From Pyropia haitanensis (Eukaryota > Rhodophyta > Bangiophyceae > Bangiales > Bangiaceae), in the NCBI GenBank assembly GCA_008729055.1, contig SDUX01000010.1, forward strand, positions 3,239,090 to 3,303,089: a stretch of DNA of 64,000 nt. The letters are read 5' to 3'. A program made the translations under genes and the position numbers. How positions within the stretch are numbered: the stretch's first letter is position 1; every line of letters begins with the position of its first letter. The notes beneath the pieces were generated by a model. The model had not been told where the DNA came from. It did no database searches and saw nothing but the letters and a program-made list of their open reading frames with translations. Positions 11,470 to 22,570 of the stretch are shown one piece after another.

Positions 11470-12181
11470 ATGAACGTGCGGCTGCCGCCGCTGACCGAGT
11501 TCCGCTTTGAGGTCCCCCCCGGCGGCACGGCGGAGCTCACCCTCACCGACGGCACCGCCGAGGTGGGCGGCGTCGAGCTCCCCCGCGGCGTCGGCACGCC
11601 CTTCCCCGGCGGCCCCGGCGGCCGCAACGTCGCGGCGTTCACGTGGCACGGCGCGTCGGTGAGCGTCGCGGCGGCCGACCCCGACGAGCTCCTCGCGTAC
11701 ACGGCGGAGGATACGCCCATGCCCGTCTACCTCAACCTGCACGCGGTGCTCGAGCGGTCCCGCGCGGCGGCGGCGGCGGCTGGTGGCGGGAATGGGAGCG
11801 GCGGGGGGGGGGGGGGGGCGCCCCGGGCCCGGTCGTGGCGGTGGTGGGCGGCGCGGATGTGGGCAAGTCCACCCTCGCCGGCCTCCTCACCGCCTGGTGC
11901 GTCAAGGCGCACGGCGTGGCGGTGGCGGTGGAGGCGGACCCGGGGGAGGTGGCCGCCCCCTTTGCGGGCATGGTCGGCGGCGTCGGCATCAGCGTGGTGC
12001 GCCACGTGGACGTGGCCGCGGGGGGGGTGCTCCACGAGAAGCCCCTCGCGTGGTCCTATGGCTCCCCGGGGGTGGGCTCGAGTGGGGGGGGGGGGGGGGG
12101 GGGGCCCGCGGCCGGCGCCGGCGCCGGCGGGGGGGGCGGCGGGGGGGGCGGCGCCGGCGATGGGCTGGGCGGGGGGGGGGA

Positions 12182-12217
<36 letters not shown>

Positions 12218-13065
12218 GGGCGGGACGGTCGGCGGCGGCGGCGGCGGCGACCGCGGCCACCTGGTGCACCTGGCGGGCGCCATGGGCGGCGTCCTGCGGC
12301 AGGTGCTGCCCGGCCTGGGCGGCGTCGGCGCCATTGTCAACACCTCGTCCGACGTGGACGGGGCGGACGCGGTCGCGTCGCTCGCCGAGCTGTGCGCCGC
12401 GCTCGGCGTCGGCGTCGTTGTCGTGGTCGGCGGCGAGCGCCTCGCCGCCGCCCTCCGCCGCGCGCTCAAGGCGGGTGGCCCCGCCGCCGCCACCAGTGCC
12501 GCCGCCGCCGCCGCCGCCGCCGCCGCTGCCGCCGCCGCTGCCGCCGCGGCGGGCGCGGCGGGGGCCCCCCCCCTCCCCCCCCCCCCCCCCCCGACGTGAC
12601 GGTCGTGGCGGTGCCCAAGTCGGGGGGCGTCGTCTCCCGCGGCGCGCCCGCCCGCCGCCGCGCGCTCGCCGCCCGCGTCCGCGAGTACTTTTACGGCGCC
12701 GCCGGCACCCTCTGCCCGTTCACGCTCGTCGCCGACTGGGCCGACGTGACGTTTGTGCGCGTCGGCGGCGCGCGGCGGCTGCCCGACTCGCTCCTCCCGG
12801 CGGGGGAGGCGTCCACGCTGGACCGGGTGGGCGTGCGGGAGGTGGCGCTCGGCGGCGCGCCGGGGGGGGGGGCGGCGTCCTCCACGCGGTGTGTGGGGTG
12901 AGCCAGGCGGCGGCGCTCGACGACGTGCTGGCGGCGCCCGTCTGGGGGTGGGCGCACGTGGCCAAGGTGGACGCGGAGAAGCGGACGGTGACGCTGCTGG
13001 CGCCGTCGGCGGGGCGGCTGCCGGGGCGGTACCTGCTCGTGGGGGGGATCAAGTGGCTCGAGTGA
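11470..13065 (+). CDS. CLP1: CLP1 polynucleotide kinase-like mRNA 3'-end processing factor
   Basis: CLP1 proteins belong to the pre-mRNA cleavage factor and, in animals, to the tRNA splicing endonuclease complex; many have polynucleotide 5'-hydroxyl-kinase activity. The N-terminal beta domain is TEFRFEVPPGGTAELTLTDG with PMPVYLNLHAVLE. The P-loop domain has Walker A VVGGADVGKSTLAGLLTAW, then VAVEADPGE. It ends with YFYG...CPFTLVADWADVTFVRVGG and VAKVDAEKRTVTLLAPSAG, RYLLVGGIKWLE. Three reading frames are used in turn. They change at the G run 11806-11818, the C run 12580-12594 and the G run 12866-12876. Family sequence is continuous across each, so run-length errors or very small introns are more likely than a pseudogene. 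Gly/Ala-rich inserts make it longer than usual. A start at 11382 is possible. Confidence 0.87.
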
Positions 13066-13770
13066 GCTGCGAGGGGGGGGGGGGGGGGGGTGGCGGCGGG
13101 GGATGCGGATGGCGGCGGCGTGCGGTGGGAGGGCGGGGGGGGGGGGGAGAGGAGGGTCAGCCGCCTCACCCGGCTGGGGGGACCGCGCGGCCACGCGCTT
13201 GTAGATAGGCAGCCACCACACCCACACGCCCCGACGACCGCTTGTCATTGCTAGCTACGGCCCGCTGCGGCCGCCCGGCGGGCGCAGCGCCACACGCGGA
13301 CCGTCCGAGAGACAGCTCACGAGCAGAGGGTCGGCGCGGCACCCGTCTGGCATCGGCCAGCCCCCCCCCGGCTGCCCACACCGGCGTGGACCCCTGGGGG
13401 AACCCCTGCCGCTGCTTGTACCGGAGGGGGGGGGCGCGACGCGCGGCGGCCACCACCCACCCCCCCCTGCCCCGACCGCCCCGCCGCTCGCAGCAACACA
13501 CCGGCCGCTCCCCCTCCCAACAACCGCCTGCCGCCACGCGGGTGCCACCGCGGGCCACCACGGTGCCGCCCCACACACGCAGCCGGCGCGGCACGCCGCC
13601 CGCCCGCCCGCCCACCCACCCGCCCGCCCACCCGCCACGGGGGCGCCCAACCCACACCAGCCGCCGCCCCTACGCAAGCGCGGAAAAGACGCACGGGCGT
13701 GGCGACGGCGGCGCCGCCCACACCCACCCCACGTGGGCACGCCGCCACGGCCACCGCCGGCGGCCGCGCG
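13066..13770. other. Convergent intergenic region
   Basis: Between the stop codons of CLP1 and the Pkr1-like gene. Contains G runs at 13070-13150 and a CCCGCCCGCCCACCC-type simple stretch at about 13600-13640. No coding signal was found. Confidence 0.45.
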
Positions 13771-14737
13771 TCACTCGGTCTTGCCAGCCACCTTGGCGCC
13801 CGTGGCGGCGGCGGCGGGGCACGCCGCGTCGAGCGCGGGTGTGGCGGCGGCGGCGGCAGCGGCGGCGGCGGCGGCGGCGGCGGGGGGGGGCGGGGCGTCT
13901 GCCAACGGGGTCTTGGCCAGCTCAACCATGAACCTGGACAGCAGACACGCACGGGCGCGGCGGGGGGGGCGGAGGCAACGAGTGTGGCGGGCGGTGCGCC
14001 CACACGGGTGTCAGCAGAGGGCAAACGAGGTACACACGGCTGGGGTCCCCGCAGGGAGGGGCCGGCCGCGGCAGGCAAACAGGCAACGGGCGCGGCGGGC
14101 ACGAGCGGCAGCCGCCGTCGACACCACGGCGCGACAACGTACCACCCATACGAGCCGGTCAGGCCGAGGGAGAGGAGGAACATGATCTCATAGTGCGGCC
14201 GGTTGACGCCCACCACCGCGCAGTAGAAGAGGAAGGCGTTGAGGGAGAGCAGGATGACCTGGAGCACCCTGTGCGCGACACCAGGCGTGGCCAGTGGGTG
14301 CGCCGCGCAAGGGGAGAAAGCACACGACAACAGCGCCCAGAGGCGAGACAGAGGTGGCAAGGCAGCACCGCGACGAGGTCCCACGCCCACAACCACCAGC
14401 GTCAGTCCGTGCTACGCCGCCCCGCCCCGCCCACGACGCCAAGCCAAAAAAAAACAGCGGGGCGGCCATCCCCAGCGACAACGGCGTCCCTCCCACCCAC
14501 ACTCTGTAGGCCTCGCCTCCACCGGCTGCTCAAAGCACTCGGGCCGGCCACGCGCGGCGCGCCCCCCCCCCCCTCGGCCGGTGGCGCCACCGGCGGCGCC
14601 GGCCGCCGGCCGCGTCGCCGCCGCGCGGGCACGCACAGGTGGGTGTGGCCGGCGACGCCGGGCTGGAACACCGACGGCAGCCACAAGCCGCCCGTCGCGG
14701 AAGACGCTGCCGCCGGTGGCGGCGGGGCGGTCGCCAT
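13771..14737 (-). CDS. Pkr1-like ER membrane protein (V-ATPase assembly factor family)
   Basis: Three exons on the minus strand, 14737-14637, 14268-14143 and 13933-13771, are joined by GT-AG introns (donors GTGCGTG and GTACGTT, acceptors ACAG and CCAG). Phases match exactly and the spliced frame is 129 aa. Exon 1 carries LWLPSVFQPGV, like the LWxSVFxPG start of yeast Pkr1. Exon 2 carries two hydrophobic segments, LQVILLSLNAFLFYCAVVG and YEIMFLLSLGLTGSYGW. Exon 3 begins FMVEL, completing the family's WFxxEL, then has an Ala tail ending AGKTE. In yeast, Pkr1 acts in the ER in assembly of the V-ATPase V0 sector. The assignment rests on motif order and two membrane segments, so it is probable, not certain. 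Confidence 0.68.
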
Positions 14738-16314
14738 GGCGGGCGGGCGGTGCCGCCAGACGGGGGAGGGGGTGCACCACGGGGGGGGGGGGGGGTGACG
14801 TCCGCGACGGCGGCGGCGCGGGCGGGTGGGGGGTGGCCGGCCGCCCACCGCGGCGGGGCGGGCGACGGCGCCCGCGGCCGGGGGCGTATCGGCCGTTTGG
14901 GTGGCGTCGTGCAAAAAAGTCTGGCCTGAAATGTATCCCCACGTGGAAGCTGTGTGCCGCGTGATCCCGGTCGCGTGCCGCCGGGACCTGTCTCGCCGCC
15001 CCGTCCTGCATTCCGTTTTCTGCGCACACAAACAGCGCACCGCCGGCTAAACCGGCTCAAGATCCGGCTGCTTTTTGGCTGCCAGCAACGCCGTCCGCAT
15101 GCTGAAACCGGGTGTCCCAAAGCCGTGGCATCGCAAAGAATTGCGGAAATCGCAGCCCGTTGCGAAACGAGTGTTGTTTCCACATTCTCGCCCACTCTCA
15201 CCGCTTTTGCGTTCTTGTTGTGGATATCTCCCGGCCATTCCCTGACATTCATCATTATACTGTAACCAATGAGAGGCCCGGAAGTGAGAGCGGGCGCCCA
15301 CGCAATGATCTTGGTCGCTCTATATCAGTCACTTTTCTTGCTAGCGGGCGACACACCGAGCGGGAGATTTTTTGACTCACGACGTGTACAACACGTCTTT
15401 TACAACGTCGTTGCGGTTCACGCATTCGGCTTGCGATCGTCGGGATGTCGCCGAGCACCATGTTGTATAGCGCGCTGTGAAGAGGCATTTCGGTTGACCG
15501 CCCGTCACGGGGTCGTTGTCGCTGGATGGCTCAGCTCGTGACGGTTCTGCACGTATGAGGCGAGGAGGAGGCGAAGGACCAGAAGCCCTTCTTTCAAAAG
15601 ATAAACTGAAAAATGCAGAAAATGCTCCATCAGGAGTCGAGAAAGAGGGCCCGCAAATCCTTGCGAGCTCTGTTTACAACGAAAATCACAAGGAGAGCTT
15701 GAGCCGGTTTAGCCGGCGGTGCGCAGGGGCGCGGCAAGACCCCTTGTCGGTAGGGGCCGCACACCCCTGCCGCGCACGACGTGATGCCCGCACGTCTCTG
15801 CCACATTGTTGTTGGTTTTTTTTTTTCCGACACTCGCGGACCCCCACGTACGTCCCTTGTGTATCCCGCAGACGGCGCGTCTGTGGCGCGTCGTCGGCAG
15901 CGGCAGGAAGAACAACGGGTCACGCCGCACCCCAAATTTCCCTCGACTCGCTGGGGATCCCGCCCCAACACGCGGCCGCGGTGTCACCGGGCACTGCTCG
16001 GATCCGAGCGGATCCGGCGCCAAGTGGGTGTCGCCGCGCTGCTGCGTCGGGTGTGTCCATTCGGCCGCGCGGCCGGCCGCCGCGTCCCGCCCGCCCACCC
16101 CCCCACCGTCTTTGGTCACCCCCCCACTCGGTCACCGCCCCTCACCGCCTCCCCCCCGCACCCGTTGTGTTCCTCGTGCCAACCGGCAGGCGGCCGGCTA
16201 TAGGCCGACGTGTGTGGTCGGTCCCCCCCCGCTTCCACCACCCCCCTTCTTCCACGGCGGCGCCGTCGCGCAGCGCGGGCGCCGCGCCGGCGCCCTCCCC
16301 CCCCCCCCCCCACC
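14738..16314. other. Intergenic region with lower GC and an inverted-repeat pair
   Basis: The part from about 14930 to 15840 is clearly less GC-rich than its surroundings and holds the inverted repeats at 15035 and 15698. No open frame in it has a recognisable domain. 15900-16314 is the 5' flank of the thiolase gene, with CTATAG near 16198 about 115 bp before its ATG. Confidence 0.5.
15035..15724. mobile_element. Possible MITE-like element bounded by perfect 27-bp inverted repeats
   Basis: The 27 bases at 15035-15061 are the exact reverse complement of 15698-15724; both contain the near-palindromic core GCCGGCTAAACCGGC. They enclose about 690 bp of lower GC than the surrounding DNA, with no convincing coding frame. 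Similarity stops sharply on both sides of each arm, and no clear target-site duplication was seen at the outer edges. A non-autonomous DNA transposon is the simplest reading; a stray pair of regulatory palindromes is the alternative. Confidence 0.5.
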
Positions 16315-17131
16315 ATGACGCGCGGCGTCAGCAGCGCGGCGGCGGCGGCGGCCACGACCGCCGCGTCCACCCTCCACGACGTGTACATCGTGTCGGCGGC
16401 GCGGACGCCCATCGGCTCCTTCCTCGGCTCCCTCCGCGGCGTGCCCGCCGTGGAGCTCGCCGCCGTTGCCATCCGCGGCGCGCTCGGCCGCACCCGCCTG
16501 CCCGCCGACGCGGTGCGGGAGTGCGTGCTCGGCAACGTGCTCGGCGCCAACGCGGGGCAGGCGCCCGCGCGGGTCGCCGCGCTCCGCGCGTCGCTGCCGG
16601 CCGCGACCGTCTGCACGACGGTGAATAAGGTGTGCGCGTCGGGGCTCAAGGCGGTGGCGCTCGCGGCGGATAGCCTCGCGCTTGGTCGGGGGGGGGGGGC
16701 GGGCGCCGCCGTCGCGGGGGGGACGGAGAGCATGTCCCGGGCGCCCCACTACTTGGAGGGCCTCCGGGGGGGGGGGCGCGGCGGCGGCCGGTTTGGGTGG
16801 CCCACCGTTGGCGACCGCCCGGCCATTGACGCCATCATCCGGGATGGCCTGACGGATGGTACGCTCGGCGCGGTGATGGGCTCCCTCGCGGACGCGCTCG
16901 CCGCGGCCGAGGGCATCAGCCGGGAGGAGCAGGACCACCACGCGACGCACTCGTACTCGCGGGCGGCCAAGGCGGCGCACGCGGGGCTGTTTGCCGACGA
17001 GATTGTGGCGGTCAAGGCGGCGGACGGGTCCGTCGCGCTGGGCGAGGACGAGGAGGTCCACCGTTTCACGTCGGTCGACGTGCTGCCCAGCCTCAAGCCC
17101 GCCTTCCCGGCGTCGGCAGACGTGAGGAGGC

Positions 17132-17182
<51 letters not shown>

Positions 17183-17733
17183 GCGGCAGCGGCAGCGGCG
17201 GCGGCAGCAGCAGCAGCAAGTGCGGCAATGGGGAATCCGCCGGTGGCGGTGGCGACGTTGGCCGCGGCACCATCACCGCCGGCAACGCGTCATCGCTGTC
17301 GGACGGCGCCGCGGCGGTGGTGCTCGCGACGGGCGGGGCGGTGGAAAAGTACGGGCTGTCCCCCCTGGCGCGTGTCGTTGCGTACGCCGACGCGGAGGGC
17401 CCGCCCGAGGCGTTCCCCACCGCCCCCGTCCCCGCCGTCCACGCGGCGCTGGCGCGGGCGGGCCTCACCGTTGCCGACGTGGACTACTGGGAGGTCAACG
17501 AGGCGTTTAGCGCGGCGGCGGTGGCGGTGAACCGGCGGCTCGGCGTCGACGCGGCGCGCGTCAATGTGCGCGGCGGGGCGGTGGCGATGGGGCACCCGAT
17601 CGGCGCGTCGGGCGCGCGCATCCTGGTCACGCTGCTGAGCGTGCTCAAGGAGCGGCAGGCCGCGTACGGCGTGGCCGCCGTGTGCAATGGGGGGGGGGGG
17701 GCGTCCGCGCTCGTCGTGCAGCGGCTGCCGTGA
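16315..17733 (+). CDS. ACAT: Acetyl-CoA acetyltransferase (thiolase)
   Basis: Condenses two acetyl-CoA to acetoacetyl-CoA (or the reverse), the first step of the mevalonate route or of ketone/beta-oxidation metabolism. 472 aa from ATG 16315. All thiolase landmarks are present: VYIVSAARTPIGSFLGSL, the active-site Cys107 in VNKVCASGLKAV, GGTESMSRAPHY, the His of GHPIGASG (about 427) and the second Cys of VCNGGGGAS (about 457). An approximately 55-residue Gly/Ser-rich insert follows SADVRR (about 270-325). No clear PTS1 (the end is QRLP) and only a short Ala-rich N-terminus, so cytosolic placement is likely. The frame is open upstream to 16210 with an Arg-rich stretch, but 16315 has the better ATG context (CACCATGAC). 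Single exon. Confidence 0.94.
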
Positions 17734-18552
17734 GCAGAGGGCAAGTGCGAGGGGGGGGGGGGGGGGGGCCGTGCGGCCGCAGTGTGGAAACGAGCGGTGT
17801 ACAGGTGTGGGGTCTCGGGCGGTGGTGGGGGGAAGATGACGTTGGGGGGGGGGGGGGGGGACGAGGCGAGGCGCCAAGTGCGGGAAACAAAGACCAGTGG
17901 GGGACCGGCAGGTGGGGGAGGCACGCAGCTGGGAGGTAAAGGACGGGGGGGTCCACGCGCGTCTGGCCAACGACGACACCACTCCGCGACAGCGACGGCA
18001 CGCGGCGCCCTCGGTCTTGCCACCACCCCCGCACCCACCACGGCGGGCGCGGCCGCCCGCCCAAAGCGGGCGCCGCCCGCCCCGCGGCGGCGCCTCCCCC
18101 ACCGGCGGCCACGGTCATGGGCGCCCCACCCCCCACCCCCCCCCCCCCCCCCTTCCTCCCCTCCCCCTCCCCCCCGGTCCCCCTCCGCCACGGCCGCGCG
18201 GGCACCCCCACCCGCCCCGCGCACGCGCTCCCCCTCCGCCGCGCGGGCGGGGCGGGGGCGGCCGCGGCCGTGCGGCGGCCCCCCCCCCCCCCCCCCCCCC
18301 CACCCCTCCCGCCACGGACCCGCGGCGGGGCGGCGCGGCGAGCGGCGCGCGGCCGGCGGCCGGCGGGGTGGCGGGCGCGCGACGCTACGGGGAGAGGGCG
18401 AGGGCGTGGGGGGGGGGGCGCCGCGGGTGCCGGGACCGGCACGGGCGGCACCCCCCGTGGCCGCGCCCGGTGGACCGCGCCCGCCGCGCGCGCGCGCCCG
18501 CCGGCGGCGGCCGCGCCGGTGCGGTCGGCCGGTCGGTCGGCGGCGGCGGCGG
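17734..18552. other. Intergenic region of homopolymer runs
   Basis: Convergent spacer between the thiolase and helix-hairpin-helix genes. Long G runs (17750-17768, 17844-17858) and C runs (18135-18152, 18280-18302). Minus-strand frames here could extend the C-terminus of the neighbouring gene if run lengths differ. No domain was recognised. Confidence 0.4.
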
Positions 18553-18639
18553 TCAGCGCCTCCGCCGCGGGCGGGTGGACCGCCGCGGCGGCGCCGCCGA
18601 CGGCGGCAGCGTCGGCGCCGCCGCCGCCGCCGTCGCGGT

Positions 18640-18671
<32 letters not shown>

Positions 18672-19760
18672 GCCGCCGACGCGTCGCCGCCGGTGCCGGC
18701 AATGGCACGGCGGCGGCAGCGGCGGCGGCGGCAGCGGCGGCGGCGGCGGCGGCCGCCGCCGCCGGTGCCGCCGGTGCCGCCGCCGGCCGCCGCCGCTTGG
18801 CGGCCGCCGCGGCGGCCGCCCCAACGGCGGCCGCCGGCGCGCGCCGCCGGCGGCTGGCGGCCGCCGCCGTGCCTGGTGCCCCCGCCGCCGCGGGGGGTGG
18901 TGCCGCGGCGACCGCCGCGACGGCCGCCGCGCCCGCCTTGGCCGCGGTCCCCCCGTCTAGGTCCACCCCCACTTCCGCCGCGTGGGCGGCCGCCCACAGC
19001 GCGCGCTCCACCGTCTGGGCGGTCCACGCACCCCCCCCCCCCCCCCCCCCCCCCCACCCCCCTTGGAGCCACCCGCGGCGGCGTCGGCGGCCGCCGCGTT
19101 GAGCTCCGCCGCCTTGCCACCGAGCGCGGCGGCGAGCGCCAGGTACCGGCCGACCGTATACGCACGCGGGCGCGACCGCGTCGGCGGCGCCGCGGCGGCG
19201 GCCTCGTCACTAAAAAACGGGACCGCCGGCGACGCCGCCGCGAGCACCGCCGACGCGGTGGCGGGCCCGACGCCGCGGAGCACACACAGCGCGTCGACCG
19301 CCGCGCGCAGCGCCGCCGGTGGCGGCACCCCACCGTCCGCACCGGCCGCGTCCGCGTCGGCACACCCCACCGCCACGCCGCCGGCCGCGGCCGACGGCGG
19401 TGGCGGCGGCGGCGGCGGCGTGGCCGCGTCGAGTGCGGCAAACGCCGCCGCGGCGGCCGCCGCGACGGCCGCGTCCGCGTTGGCCGCCGCGAGCGCGGCG
19501 AGCCGCGGCCGCGGCTGCGCGCGGGCCCGCTTCCACCCAACCACCGCCGCGAGGGCGGGCGCGCCAAAGCGGCGGCGGCGGCCGCCGCCGCCGCCGCCGT
19601 CGCCCGCGTCGGCCGGCGGGTGCCGCAGCGCGGTGACGGCCGCGTCGGCGGCGGCGAGGCCCGCCCGGCGGGCGCCACCGACCGCGTCGAGGCGGGTGAG
19701 GACGGTGGGGTAGGCGGCGGCGGCGGCGGCGTAGGTGGAGGGGGGGGCGTCCCAGTCCAT
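18553..19760 (-). CDS. Conserved uncharacterised helix-hairpin-helix protein
   Basis: From ATG at 19760 (MDWDAPPSTYAAAA) the protein follows a family found in plants, fungi and animals without a defined function. Blocks: YPTVLTRL, then LAAVVGWKRARAQPRPRLAA, then LCVLRGVGPATASAVLAAAS with VPFFSDEAA, then YTVGRYLALAAALGGKAAELN. After the C run at 19030-19056 the frame changes and continues AWTAQTVERALWAAAHAAEV. The LRGVGPATAS segment is a helix-hairpin-helix, a DNA-backbone binding motif of DNA glycosylases, but no catalytic Lys/Asp signature follows. The C-terminal part is Ala-rich with Arg clusters (KRRRPAAAP), which suggests nuclear location. The stop at 18553 is the end of the frame used; it is uncertain because of further runs. 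Confidence 0.62.
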
Positions 19761-20615
19761 GGTCGGTGGGGGGGGGGGGGGGCAGCAGGAGGGGGGGGAC
19801 GTGCGTGGCGGTCGGCGTTGGGGCGGGGGGGGGGGGGGTGGGGGGGGGGGAAGCGTTGGGGAAAGGAGGGGGAGGGCGGTAGCGGGTGGACAGCGTTGGG
19901 GGGAAGCAGGACGGACGGGGGGCGCGGCGGCGGGGTGGGGGAGCAGCAGGGCGCCGCGGGAGGGGGTGCGCGCGGTGGGCGTCGCGGCGGACGCGCGCGT
20001 GCGGGGTGTGTTGTGCCGAAACGGGGCGACCAACGGGGGAGGCGCGGCGCGCGCGAACCGTGCTTCGCGCCAGACGCCGGGACGAGGCCCCCGACACGGA
20101 CGAGGTGATGGTCAAAATCTTGACTGATAGATCGTCCGTATAGCTACCCGCGGCCGGCGCAGCCGGATGCTGGCGGGTGGCCGACCGCCACGGCACGGTG
20201 CGCCCCCGCTGCGCACCGGCGGCGTCGACGGTGGCGGGCGCGCGGGCAGCGGCGGACCCGCGCCCGCCGTGGCGGCCGGCGCGGGCGGGAGGGATGGAAA
20301 CAGAAAGAGTTTTCTTGGGGGGGGGGCCCGCCCTGCCGACCCCCGCCTGGCCACCCGCGCCAGGCGGCAAGCGCAACGGCAGAGGGGCGCGCCCGTCGGC
20401 AACTGGACGGCGTCGCCCACGCGACCCCGCCACCCCCACCACTGCCAACGCCACCGCTGTCGCCACCACCTTCATCCCTACCCCCTCCAGCCGTCCACCC
20501 CCCGCCGCCGGTGCTTCCCGCCCCTCGCCCGACCCACCCGCCGCGTCGGTCGACACGCCGGCCACCCGACCACCCCCCCCCCCCCCCCGCGCACGCACGC
20601 ACCCCCACCACCCCG
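19761..20615. other. Intergenic region with G runs
   Basis: 5' flank of the helix-hairpin-helix gene and 3' flank of the gene ending at 20616. G runs at 19770-19860. A GTCAA-TTGAC inverted pair at 20112-20125 lies in a short AT-richer patch (20100-20150). No coding signal was found. Confidence 0.4.
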
Positions 20616-20820
20616 TCAGTACAGGTAAATGTTGTTCATGTGCCGCGTGATGTAGTCGCGCTGCGGCGCGGTGACGTTGGCCTGCCGCAGGTGCCACTGC
20701 AGGCTCTGCGCCGCCACCCGCCGGAGCCGCTCGTACGCCTCGGCCGCCGACCGGCTCGTCCGGCGGAGCGTGTCGACCTCACCCCCCACCGCGGCGGCCG
20801 CCGCGCCGCCGTCAGCCCGC

Positions 20821-20851
<31 letters not shown>

Positions 20852-21916
20852 CGCGGCCGTCGCCACCGTCGCCGACGCCGCCGACCGCGCCGCCGCCGTC
20901 TGCCGCGGCGGCCGGTGCGGCGGCCGGCGGCGGCGACGCGAGCGCGCCCTTGCCCTGCAGCTGCAGCAGCTTGTAGTGGAGGAGGCGGAGGAAGCGCAGC
21001 AGCAGCGACGCCTGCCGCACAGCGCCGGCATTGGCGGCCGCGGCGGGCGCCGCGTCGCCGGCGGTACCGCCACCGCCGCCGCCGCCGCCGGCCACCTCGT
21101 CCACGTCCAGCTGCTCGTCTGGCCACGTGTCGCCGCGGCCACTCCACTCACACGCGTCCATGACGCGGGAGATGTCGTCAATGATCTCCTCCAGCACCAG
21201 GTCCTGCACGAGGAGCGGGGGAAGGGGCATCGGGGGGGCGGGTCCACCAACGGAAAAAAAAAAACGACCGACGGGAGCGCAGAGGTAACGACAGAGCACA
21301 GGCGCCACACGGGGAACGTCAGCACACCGCGTCTGGCCAGCGTCGCCGCGCACCCCACGCACCCAGACCACCGCAGCCGCCGCCTGCCTCTCAGGAACAA
21401 AACGTGCTCCCACCCCCCGCTCCTCTCCCCCCCCCCCCCCCCCCGTCGCACAAACAGAAACCAGACCCCGCACACAAGAACGTACCGCCTGCTCCTGCCC
21501 CCCCCCCCATTGACCTCGTAGCTCGGCACGTGGTGCCGCCGCTCGGCCAGCGCACACGCCGCGCGCGCGGCGGCCACGTCGGTCCACCGGCGGCGGCCGC
21601 GGCCCGCCGCCGCGCCGCGGCCCGCCGCCGCCGCCGCCGCCGCCAACGGCGCCGCCGCCGTCGCCGCCGCCGCCACGGTGGCCGGTGCCGCCGCCGCCGC
21701 CGCCGCGCCCGCCACGCCATCGACGGCCGCGTCCGCGGGCGGCACGGGCGGCGGCGGCGGCGGCGGCCGCGGGTCCGCGGCCGGCAACGGCGGCGGCGCC
21801 ACCGCCGCCGCCAGTGACGGTGACGGCACCGGCGGCGTGGCCGGCGGCGGCGCCCGCGGCGTCGCCGCCGGCCGTGCCGCCGCCGCGGCCACCGCCGCGG
21901 CCACCGCCGCGGCCAC
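20616..21916 (-). CDS. Unrecognised two-exon gene (3' part), helical C-terminus
   Basis: Function not recognised. The last exon, 21203-20616, is well supported: acceptor GTGCAG, then DLVLEEIIDDISRVMDACEW and LDVDEVAGG, then LLRFLRLLHYKLLQLQGKG, then QSLQWHLRQANVTAPQRDYI, ending MNNIYLY. An upstream exon ends near 21490 with a GTACGTTC donor and reads RRWTDVAAARAACALAERRH then HVPSYEVN. If the G run at 21498-21508 were one base longer, the exons would join as QEQADLVLEEIIDD. Further upstream are Pro/Ala-rich frames up to at least 21916 and possibly 22400 (SLVGMVTMVPPPPPSAP), but the 5' end cannot be set. The conserved part looks like a helical bundle, with polar low-complexity inserts of Gly and Ala. 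Confidence 0.5.
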
Positions 21917-22114
21917 CGGCGGCGGCGGCGGCGGTGGCAGCGGCGGCGGCTGCCCACCACGCCGCGCCGCCGCCGCCGCCTCCCCCCGCCCCCCCCCCCC
22001 CCCAGCAAGCGCCGCGGCGTCGCCGGCGGCACGTCCCCCGTGGGTGGTGGTGGCGGCGGCGATGGCGGCGGGCGCGCCACAGGCGCCGCCGCGGCGGCGG
22101 CGCGGGGCGGCACC

Positions 22115-22153
<39 letters not shown>

Positions 22154-22525
22154 ACGGCGGCCGCCACCACCGCCGCGGTGGTGGTGCGTGGGCGGAAGCG
22201 GCGGCGGCGGCGGTGGCGGGGGCGGAGGGGGGGGGGGGTGGCACCATCGTCACCATCCCCACCAGGGACGGCGGCGGTGGAAGGACGAGGGGGGCAGACG
22301 GTCGCGCGTGGAGGGGGCGGACCAACAGGGGGCGTGATGGGGGCGCCAGCGGCGGCAGCGGCGGCCGGAACAGCCCGGGCGGAGCGGGGAGCCCCGGTCC
22401 GCCGCCGCCGACGCCGACGCCGCCGGGTGTCGTCGGCACCCGCCACGGGAGTGCCGCCGCTGGCGGCTCGGCGCGCACCCCCAGCCGCGGCGGCGGGGCC
22501 ACCCCGCGGCCGGCCGTGCCGCGGC

Positions 22526-22570
<45 letters not shown>

